12,500 nucleotides of DNA. Source: Penaeus vannamei. Lineage: Eukaryota > Arthropoda > Malacostraca > Decapoda > Penaeidae. Where the stretch lies: NCBI RefSeq assembly GCF_042767895.1, contig NC_091574.1, forward strand, positions 962,286-974,785, written 5' to 3'. The notes under the pieces were generated by a model. That model was not told the DNA's origin and ran no database searches. It saw only the letters and a program-made list of their open reading frames with translations. Shown here in pieces: positions 1-6,595 of the stretch; positions within the stretch are counted from its first letter, which is position 1; every line of letters starts with the position of its first letter. A program made the translations under genes and the position numbers.

Positions 1-330
<330 letters not shown>

Positions 331-545
331 TCTAGAGATTTAAAAAAAAAGAGAAAAAAAAAAATCTGACACGTTCTATGACAACTCCCTCCCCCCGCCA
401 CCCCCAGCCACCCCACCCCCGCCCGGCTGGCATACATGACAAGAGAGGAATCCCTCCTTTCACGGGCGTGGGCGTGGGCGTGGGCGGCGCTCTTTCCGGG
501 GGCTGTTTTGGGCGCTCTGCTGGCCGGTCGCATTTCCTTCGTGAG
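331..545. other. A-rich then GC-rich low-copy island
   Basis: 331-363 is A-rich. From about 380 the DNA becomes C- and then G/C-rich, unlike either flanking array. It contains C-runs (390-425), a GGGCGT hexamer run (entered separately) and several CpGs. I recognise no coding sequence. Its composition resembles a small GC-rich regulatory island, but no transcription start or gene can be tied to it. Confidence 0.5.
464..487 (+). repeat. GGGCGT hexamer tandem (KLF/Sp-like sites)
   Basis: Three GGGCGT units and a final GGGCGG run head to tail. The opposite strand reads CCACGCCC at the unit junctions, which matches the known Krüppel-like/Sp zinc-finger binding consensus. The overlap of several sites is seen directly; binding is inference. 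It may be only a short hexamer microsatellite. Confidence 0.6.
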
Positions 546-684
546 ATCAGTGTCATCGTCTTTCTTATTATCATTATTATCATCGTTATCGTTATCATTA
601 TCATCGTCTTTCTTATTATCATTATCATTATTATCATCATTATCATCATTATTATCATTATCGTTATCGTTATCATTATCATTA

Positions 685-720
685 TCATTGTCATTGTCAT
701 TGTCATTGTCATTGTCATTG
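685..720. repeat. TCATTG hexamer, six perfect copies
   Basis: Six head-to-tail TCATTG units lie inside the larger ATC-type array, followed by a single variant TCACTG. The unit arises from two ATC-like triplets, one mutated, so it is a second-generation repeat. Confidence 0.95.
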
Positions 721-739
721 TCACTGTCATCATTATCAT

Positions 740-802
740 CTTCATTCTCATCATCACCATCTTCATTCTCATCATCACCATCTTCATTCTCATCATCATC
801 AT
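740..802. repeat. 21-bp tandem repeat, three copies
   Basis: Three 21-bp units begin at 740, 761 and 782, each opening with CTTCATTCTCATCATCA. Units one and two are identical; the third differs near its end. The minus-strand translation is a seven-residue acidic repeat (Glu-Asn-Glu-Asp-Gly-Asp-Asp). It looks protein-like only because the array is trinucleotide-based. Confidence 0.93.
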
Positions 803-1135
803 CATCACCACCACCATCACCATCACCATTATCATCATCAATCATCATCACTCATTACTCATCAATCATTATCACCACCATAATCACCATCACCATCATC
901 ATCACTCATCATCATCACCACCATTATCACCATCACCACCATCATCACCATCACCAACACCAACACCAACACCATCACCATCATTATCACCATCATCACC
1001 ACTACCATCATCACCACCATCATCACCACCACCATCATCACCCCCACCACCACCACCACCACCACCACCATAATCACCACCATCATCACCACCATCATCA
1101 CCACCAACACCACCATAATCACCATCAAAATATTC

Positions 1136-1216
1136 ATAACCGACATACTTAAAAAAAAAAAAGTCTCCCACATATTCTCACATACGATAAACCCATCAAA
1201 CTTTTCTCCCAAACTC

Positions 1217-1247
<31 letters not shown>

Positions 1248-1304
1248 GACATTTATCGCTGTTCATAATGTTCATTTTGGTCTGATCACCACTTTTTTTT
1301 TTTT
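1136..1304. repeat. Homopolymer cluster A12, A28, T12
   Basis: A12 lies at 1151-1162, A28 at 1217-1244 and T12 at 1293-1304, separated by about 50-bp low-copy spacers. Long A-runs can mark old retroposed tails, but I find no element body, polyadenylation signal or target-site duplication here. Plain slippage-grown homopolymers are at least as likely. Confidence 0.85.
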
Positions 1305-1540
1305 AATGAACACATATCTTTACATTTCTTTCTTTCTCTCTCCCGGTGAATCCCACCTCATTAGCATATCCAATTCTTATAAGTTGGAAGATTATTTTTC
1401 AACTGCAGATAATTTGCATATTCATGGATCCAGTTTTGCATAATGATAATGGTCTGAATGCATGTTACTTCTGCTAGATTTCCAGTGAATTAAACCGAGC
1501 CAAGATGTACAGCAACATTTTTACATAGGTTTGGGAAATC
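1305..1540. other. Low-copy AT-rich island with octamer-like motifs
   Basis: This is one of the longest stretches without obvious tandem structure. It holds a perfect octamer ATTTGCAT at 1412-1419, extended to a MORE-like TTGCATATTCAT (to 1425), plus TTTTGCATAATGAT (1434-1447) and ATGCAT (1458-1463). A quasi-palindrome with arms TCCAA/TTGGA lies at 1369-1388. Octamers are known POU-domain sites. No open frame of useful length or recognisable protein is present. Confidence 0.55.
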
Positions 1541-2445
1541 TGATATCATTTTACTTCATTTTTTAAAATTATTTTGATATTATTTTGACATTTTGATATC
1601 AGTTTAACCTCTTTTTTAGTTATTTTGATATCATTTTAACCCTTTTTTTAATGATTTTGATATTATTTTGACATTTGATATCATTTTAACCGTTTTTAAA
1701 TTATTTTGATATAATTTTAACCCTTTTTTATTGATTTTGATATTATTTTGACATTTGATATCAGTTTAACCTTTTTTTAATTGTTTTGATATCATTTTAA
1801 CCCCTTTTTAAAAATTATTTTGATATCATTTTGACATCTGATATCAGTTTAACCTCTTTTTTAGTTATTTTTATATCATTTTAACCCTTTTTTTTATTGA
1901 TTTTGAAATCATTTTGACCTTTGATATAATTTTAACCCTTTTTTTTAATTATTTTGATATTATTTTGACATTTGATATCATTTTAACCCTTTTTTAAATG
2001 ATTTTGATATTTTAACATTTGAGGATATAATTTTAACTTCTTTTTTAATGGTTTTATAATTTTGACATTTGATATCATTTTAACCCCTTTTTAAAATTAT
2101 TTTGATATCATCTCAACCCCTTTTTTATTGATTTTGAAATCATTTTGACATTTGATATCAGTTTAACCTCTTTTTTAGTTATTTTTATATCAATTTAACC
2201 CTGTTTTAATGATTTTGAAATCATTTTGACATTTGATATCATTTTAACCCCTTTTTTTAATGATTTTGAAATTATTTTGACATTTGATATCAGTTTTACC
2301 TCTTTTTTAGTTATTTTGATATTATCTCAACCCCTTTTTTATTGATTTTGATATTATTTTGACATTTGATATAATTTTAACCCCTATTTAAAATGATTTT
2401 GAAATCATTTTGACATTTGATATCAATTTAACCCCTTTTTTAATT
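1541..2445. repeat. AT-rich modular minisatellite (50- and 82-bp units)
   Basis: The core TTTTGATATCATTTTAACC and its variant with TTTTGACA recur throughout. Using the GACATTT position as a marker, 13 copies start at 1587, 1670, 1750, 1833, 1916, 1967, 2015 (degenerate), 2064, 2147, 2228, 2279, 2361 and 2412. The intervals are 83, 80, 83, 83, 51, 48, 49, 83, 81, 51, 82 and 51. The array therefore mixes about 50-bp units with about 82-bp units, the latter carrying an extra 32-bp module. GATATC (an EcoRV site) recurs in most modules. T-runs are spaced about 10-11 bp apart. All frames contain stops. Confidence 0.95.
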
Positions 2446-2687
2446 ATTATTTAATCGGGAAGTAAAATCGCAAATAATTAATACTTCATTTTTATTATCC
2501 CTCTGTTTATTTTTCATTTTGCTATCATGCTCATTTATCACCGTTGTTGTTGTTTTTATATTTGTTTATTTATAATTTCAATGATAAGTAAAAGTATTTA
2601 AAAAATATATAACAAAGGCGGGATGTTGAGAGGCGAAATTATGGAAGAGGGAGATTTTCCATTTTATGGTAATATGGGAGGCCATTG
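2446..2687. other. AT-rich low-copy spacer
   Basis: Low-copy AT-rich sequence with a short GTT triplet run near 2542-2551. It carries no gene, no tRNA-like box and no tandem order. It turns G-rich at its right edge, just before the GC boxes. A gene cannot be excluded beyond the window, but nothing here supports one. Confidence 0.5.
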
Positions 2688-2757
2688 TGGGCGGGGCGAG
2701 ATGTGGGCGGGGCGAGATGTGGGCGGGGCGGAGATGGGGGTCGGGCGGAGATGGGGT
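2688..2757 (+). promoter_or_regulatory. Three GC boxes in 16-bp tandem
   Basis: TGGGCGGGGC occurs at 2688-2697, 2704-2713 and 2720-2729, exactly 16 bp apart, followed by a degenerate fourth element (GGGCGG, about 2743). Each of the three is a full match to the Sp1/KLF GC-box consensus. The even spacing shows tandem duplication. It may be a promoter-proximal element or simply a short minisatellite: I see no TATA box, initiator or gene start nearby. Confidence 0.55.
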
Positions 2758-2945
2758 TGATGGGGGGAGGAGGGAGGGGATGGAAAATAAAAGAAGGGAG
2801 GGTGGATGGAAGAGGGGAATAGATAGAGAAAGGAGATGAGAGAAAGAGCGATGAGAGAGAGATGAATAGAAAGTGAGATGAAGAGAGAGAGAAGGTGGGA
2901 GAGGGAGAAAGCGAAAGAGAGAGAGAGGGGGGAGAGGGAGAAAGC

Positions 2946-3026
<81 letters not shown>

Positions 3027-3091
3027 AGAGAAAGTGAGATGAAGAGAGAGAGAGAGGGGGAGAGGGAGAAAGCGAAAGAGAGAGAGAGAGA

Positions 3092-3133
<42 letters not shown>

Positions 3134-3183
3134 TGAAGAGAAAGTGAGATGAAGAGAGAGAGAGAGGGGGAGAGGGAGAAAGC

Positions 3184-3243
<60 letters not shown>

Positions 3244-3315
3244 TGAAGAGAAAGTGAGATGAAGAGAGAGAGAGAGAGAGGGGGAGAGGGAGAAAGCGAA
3301 AGAGAGAGAGAGAGA

Positions 3316-3396
<81 letters not shown>

Positions 3397-3458
3397 AGAG
3401 AAAGTGAGATGAAGAGAAAGTGAGATGAAGAGAGAGAGAGAGGGGAGAGAGGGAGAAA

Positions 3459-3516
<58 letters not shown>

Positions 3517-3655
3517 TGAGAGAGAGAGAGAGAGATAAAGAGTGAGGAAGAGAGAGAGTGAGAAAGAGAGAGAGTGAGAAAGAGAGAGCGTGAGGAAGAG
3601 ATAGAGAGTGAGAAAGAGAGAGAGCGAGAGCGAGAGAGAGAGAGAGAAAGAAAGA
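2758..3655. repeat. GA polypurine array with higher-order units
   Basis: The array is almost all purine on the plus strand. Pure GA runs are broken by a recurring cassette containing GATGAAGAGAAAGTGAGATG (near 3023, 3132, 3241 and 3392) and by GAGAAAGCGAAAGAG (GCGAAA at 2911, 2944, 3072, 3182 and 3296; degenerate at 3459). The spacing of these markers (110, 114 and about 163 bp in the regular part) shows that blocks of about 110-160 bp were duplicated, not just GA pairs. The minus-strand frame of 404 codons is Leu-Ser repeat and not a gene. Confidence 0.95.
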
Positions 3656-3814
3656 GACATTAGTCTATGTGACTCAATATTGCAACAGACATAAATCGGA
3701 ATTGAAACGAAACGAAATGGAAATAGAAATAGAGAAATAAAGAGAAAAATAAAGAAACCTAAATTTAGCATCAAATTACCAACAGTTATCAAAATATCGA
3801 ATATCTGCTATGGC

Positions 3815-3817
<3 letters not shown>
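3656..3817. other. Low-copy AT-rich segment before A41
   Basis: Non-tandem sequence apart from short GAAAC and AAATAG echoes. Two AATAAA hexamers lie at 3736-3741 and 3748-3753, about 65-80 bp upstream of the A41 tract. That spacing is longer than usual for a polyadenylation signal before a tail. No recognisable coding sequence or transposon body is present. Confidence 0.45.

Positions 3818-3858
<41 letters not shown>
3818..3858. repeat. A41 homopolymer
   Basis: Forty-one consecutive A on the plus strand, followed by another A-rich stretch to about 3896. It could be the tail of a degraded retroposed copy (weak AATAAA upstream) or a slippage-expanded run. No flanking target-site duplication is visible. 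The exact length is error-prone in any sequencing assembly. Confidence 0.95.
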
Positions 3859-3859
<1 letters not shown>

Positions 3860-4021
3860 ACAGAAAAAGAAAATAAACAGAAAAAAATAAAAAAGATCTT
3901 CAGGAAATAATATTATTGTGATATTTGTTCCACGTCACACACTCCATCCTGTGAAGAAATGTGTGAAAGGAATTGACATTTGTGGCATTAGAAAAAATTC
4001 TGGGAGATTCACGACGCTGAA
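3859..4021. other. Low-copy spacer
   Basis: A-rich at first, then about 120 bp of ordinary low-copy sequence (3900-4021) with no tandem order. It contains CCACGTCA (3930-3937). No coding frame or structural RNA is recognisable. Confidence 0.45.
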
Positions 4022-4370
4022 AAATGGTAGAGTTGCATGAATTAGAAAATTATTGTTTTTTTTCTTTCTTTTTTTTTCATATTTTTTTCATTTTTTCTAT
4101 TTTTATTTTTTATATTCTTATTTTTTCTATTTTTTTCTATTTTTATTTTTTTATATTCTTATTTTTTCCCATTTTTTTCTATTTTTATTTTTTGCCATTC
4201 TTATTTTTTATTTATTATTATTATTTTTTTTTTTGGGGGGGGGGAGGGGCGAGGTGTTTTTTTCTTTTTTTTATTGTAATGAAAATAGTTGCATGAACTA
4301 GAAAACCGTTTTTTTCTAATCTTATTTTTTCCTATTCTTATTATTTTTTTTTTTGAGGGGGGGGGGGTTG
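4022..4370. repeat. Diverged direct duplication of a T-rich / G-run unit
   Basis: AGTTGCATGAATTAGAAAA at 4031-4049 recurs as AGTTGCATGAACTAGAAAA at 4287-4305, 256 bp downstream. Each copy is followed by a T-rich tract, then TTATTATT, a T-run and a G-run (G10 at 4235-4244; G11 at 4357-4367). The second copy lacks most of the internal T-rich repeat. The shared order of anchor, T-tract, TTA and G-run indicates one duplicated unit whose inner repeat expanded or contracted. Confidence 0.85.
4097..4220. repeat. 40-42-bp T-rich tandem, three copies
   Basis: Units start at 4097, 4137 and 4179, each opening CTATTTTTATTTTTT and continuing with a TATTCTTATTTTTT-like segment. The third copy has GCCATTC in place of ATATTC. 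This is the part of the duplicated unit that is missing from its second copy. Confidence 0.9.
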
Positions 4371-4780
4371 TTGTATACAGGATGGATATGAAGAAAATGT
4401 TTTATTTTGATATTGTTGTTATTGTTGTTGTGATTTTAGTTGTTGGCATTGATGTTCGTGTTATTGTCAATGTTGTTATTATTGTTTCTTTTATGATGAT
4501 AATGGTTATAGCAACCGTAGTAATGATGATAGTCGTAATAATGAAGATAATAATAGTTATTATTATTATTATTATTATTACTATTACTATTATCATTATT
4601 ATTATTGTTATTATCATTATTAGTTTTATTATTATTACTATTATTATTACTATAGTTATTATCATTATTATTATCATCATTATTTTTATTATCATTATTA
4701 TTATCATCATTATTTTTATTATCATTATTATTATCATCATTATTTTTATTATCATTATTATTATTATTGTTATAATTATT
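4371..4780. repeat. GTT/ATT/ATC trinucleotide array
   Basis: Three-base periodicity runs through the block: degenerate GTT/ATT with scattered GAT to about 4555, then ATT/ATC. Three perfect 30-bp units start at 4661, 4691 and 4721, with a partial fourth at 4751. Each is ATCATTATTATTATCATC followed by ATTATTTTTATT. Poly-Ile and poly-Asn/Asp frames are by-products of the period. Confidence 0.94.
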
Positions 4781-4928
4781 AAAGAGAGAGAGAAACAGAC
4801 AGAGACAGAGAGCCAGACAGACAAACAGACAGAGACAGAGAGAGGTGATCTCCCAGACACACCAAAAAAAGAACAACAAACCCAGAGACAGCGATAACAC
4901 AGGTAAAAAAGCCCAAGAACACGATAAG

Positions 4929-4988
<60 letters not shown>

Positions 4989-5132
4989 GCAGAGAGAGAG
5001 CAGAGAGAAATAGAGAGGAGAGAGAGAGAGAGCAGAGAGAAATAGAGAGAGAGAGAAATAGAGAGAGAGAGACAGAGAGAGACAGAGACAGAGAGAGACA
5101 GAGACAGAGACAGAGACACAGACAGAGAGAAA
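4781..5132. repeat. GA / GACA polypurine-like array
   Basis: GAGACAGACA-type units (4783-4845) give way to about 85 bp of low-order A/C-rich sequence, then a pure GA run (about 4934-4977), GCGA units, and a GAGA/GACAGA array ending in A9 near 5139. Short blocks containing GAGAGAAATAGAGAG recur (about 5003-5065). It has no coding support. Confidence 0.92.
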
Positions 5133-5184
5133 AAAAAAATTATTCAATAGGCCCCAATTTTCACTCTCCGCCACGAGAGCGAGA

Positions 5185-5202
5185 TCCGGGTTGCATACCG
5201 GA
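5185..5202. repeat. Small inverted repeat TCCGG/CCGGA
   Basis: Perfect 5-bp arms TCCGG (5185-5189) and CCGGA (5198-5202) flank an 8-base loop. It is short enough to be chance, but it lies inside the CpG-rich island and could be a dimeric protein site. Confidence 0.5.
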
Positions 5203-5279
5203 CCTTTAATCTCTTGTTAATTCCGGGTCGCGTTGGGTCGGAATGGACAAACGGCCGAACTAGCTATCGTGCCCAAAAA

Positions 5280-5309
5280 GTGCCAAATAAGGCGGGGCGT
5301 TATCGGCAC
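5280..5309. promoter_or_regulatory. CArG box and GC box inside an inverted repeat
   Basis: CCAAATAAGG (5283-5292) matches the SRF/MADS CArG consensus CC(A/T)6GG exactly, and GGCGGGGCG (5291-5299) follows at once. Both sit in an imperfect inverted repeat: GTGCC (5280-5284) pairs with GGCAC (5305-5309), and ATAA (5287-5290) pairs with TTAT (5300-5303), with AA/C as an internal mismatch. CArG boxes control actin and immediate-early genes in animals. Function here is inference. Confidence 0.5.
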
Positions 5310-5385
5310 CTTATCGGAGGCGGGGGAGGCACTTTGGAGGGACGAGGGGCACTCTCCCCCTTCCCTCCCCAACTCCCTAGAAATG

Positions 5386-5580
5386 GGGGTTGGTGGGGGG
5401 GGTGGGGGGTTGTATAGGACAGAAGAGCTTAGAGGGTTTTTTTAGATGGTTTAGGTGAGGTGGAAGTGGTGGTGGTGGTGGGGGGGGTGTTAAGGAGGTC
5501 GTTTGTGTGGTTGGTGTGCTTGGCGAATAAGGGAGGAAATGGAATAGGGGGGGAGAGGGGGAGGGGGAGAGGAAGTGTGT
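5386..5580. repeat. G/T-rich low-complexity DNA with G-runs
   Basis: GGGGG, GGGGGGGG and GGGGGG runs at 5386-5415 could form a G-quadruplex. Next come a GGT run near 5465-5480, another G-run near 5480, and G-rich purine DNA to about 5573. No tandem unit is regular enough to define. There is no gene. Confidence 0.8.
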
Positions 5581-6360
5581 GATTGTTTGTCTGTTTGTGT
5601 GTGAGCGTGTGTTTATATATGTGTGTTTGTGTTTGTTTGTGTGTGATTGCATATCTGTTAGTGTGTGAGTGCGTGTGTGTGTATATGTGTTTGTTTGTGT
5701 GTGTATATATGTGAGTTTTTGTGTGTGTGTATATGTGAGTTTTTGTGTGTGTCGTTATGTGTATGTGTGTCTATTTGTATTTGTTTGTTTGTCTGTGTGT
5801 AAGTATATGTGTGTGTGTGTGTGTGTGTGTTTGTGAGTGGAGTGTGGGTGTGAAAGTTTGTGTGAATGCGTTTTATGTATGTTTGTGTATGTGTGTTTGT
5901 GAGTGAGAGTGTGTGTGTGTTTGTGAGTGAGAGTGTGTGTGTGTTTGTGAGTGAGAGTGTGTGTGTGTTTATGAGTGAGAGTGTGTGTGTTTGTGAGTGA
6001 GAGTGTGTGTGTGTTTGTGAGTGAGAGTGTGTGTGTTTGTGAGTGACAGTGTGTGTGTGTTTGTGAGTGAGAGTGTGTGTGTGTTTATGAGTGAGAGTGT
6101 GTGTGTTTGTGAGTGAGAGTGTGTGTGTGTTTGTGAGTGAGAGTGTGTGTGTTTGTGAGTGAGAGTGTGTGTGCGTTTGTGAGTGGGTGGGTGTGGATGT
6201 GTGTGTGTGTGTGTGTGTGCGCGTGTGGATGTTTGTGTGAATGCGTTTTATGTATGTGTGTGTGGATATTTGTATGTGTCTGTGGATGTGTGTGTTTATG
6301 TGTGTGAGAGTTAGTACGAGGAGGTATATTTGCGTGTGTTTCTGCGTGCGTGCGTGCGTG
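5581..6360. repeat. GT-type compound array
   Basis: Almost pure G/T with TGTA, TTTG and TATG variants, including a 24-bp doublet of ATATGTGAGTTTTT (5707 and 5731). An ordered 22/24-bp minisatellite fills 5895-6186. A 26-bp segment opening TTTGTGTGAATGCGTTTTAT occurs on both sides of it (5857-5882 and 6232-6257, offset 375), so a larger block containing the array edge was duplicated. Minus-strand Thr-His and Ser-Leu-Thr-Asn frames are repeat translations. Confidence 0.95.
5895..6186 (+). repeat. 22/24-bp GT minisatellite, 13 copies
   Basis: The unit is TTTGTGAGTGAGAG followed by a short GT run. GAGTGA (GAGTGG in the last copy) starts at 5901, 5925, 5949, 5973, 5995, 6019, 6041, 6065, 6089, 6111, 6135, 6157 and 6181. 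The steps are 24, 24, 24, 22, 24, 22, 24, 24, 22, 24, 22 and 24. The two-base difference is one GT pair. Copies 4 and 9 share a private ATGAGTGA variant, pointing to duplication of a five-unit, 116-bp block. Confidence 0.95.
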
Positions 6361-6595
6361 GTAAATGATGGTTTCATATAATAAAGGAAATTGCATAACA
6401 ACAAGAAAATTGTTTTTATCTTGTCTAATTTTTGCTTCAACGGAACTTTTTTCTGCATTTATCTGAATGGATAATTGGAAGGAGAAGAAGTTGAAAGCGG
6501 AGAGGAGAAAGAGGAATAGAAAGAAATCGTGATAAAAAGGGAAAAACATTAAGGAAGAAGATGATAGATGATATCTACCCTTCATCTACAAACAT
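6361..6595. other. Low-copy spacer
   Basis: The left part (6361-6480) is ordinary AT-rich sequence. The right part becomes A/G-rich (GAAGAAG-type) before the polypyrimidine block starts. I see no gene, RNA or tandem unit. One frame crosses into the following repeat but has no recognisable protein. Confidence 0.5.

Larger units (their letters stand above)
546..1135. repeat. ATC/ATT/ACC compound trinucleotide array
   Basis: Almost every base fits a three-base period. The array passes from TTATCA/TTATCG units (about 555-684), to TCATTG hexamers, to a 21-bp minisatellite, and then to ACC/ATC units that end in a pure ACC run near 1045-1070. Because the period is three, several frames stay open and translate as poly-Asp/Asn (minus strand) or poly-Ile, poly-Ser and poly-His (plus strand). 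Nothing outside the repeat supports a gene. Confidence 0.95.
5133..5385. promoter_or_regulatory. CpG-rich low-copy island, promoter-like
   Basis: This is the clearest non-repetitive island. I count 18 CpG dinucleotides between 5169 and 5344, far denser than elsewhere in the window. It holds a perfect CArG box (5283-5292), an overlapping GC-box core (5291-5299), two TTATCGG heptamers 11 bp apart (5300 and 5311), and two short inverted repeats. These features are typical of a promoter or enhancer. No first exon, TATA box at the right distance or downstream gene is visible, so the call is tentative. Confidence 0.4.

Noticed and set aside
1541..2445. Telomeric or interstitial telomere repeat because of TTAACCCC words
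   Set aside because: Neither TTAGG nor TTAGGG tandems occur. The words sit in a 50/82-bp unit.
2578..3792. 404-codon minus-strand Leu-Ser frame
   Set aside because: Translation of a GA/CT array; the ends outside the array match no protein I recognise.
5133..5400. tRNA or 5S gene in the GC-rich island
   Set aside because: No GGTTCGANNCC B box, no cloverleaf arms and no 5S internal promoter could be found by eye.
5895..6186. CRISPR array
   Set aside because: Units are contiguous, without unique spacers, in a eukaryote-like repeat context and with no cas genes.
5658..6458. Ser-Leu-Thr-Asn-Thr-His repeat protein on the minus strand
   Set aside because: The 22/24-bp units do not hold a constant frame (22 is not a multiple of three). 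The frame survives only because GT-type DNA lacks stops on that strand.
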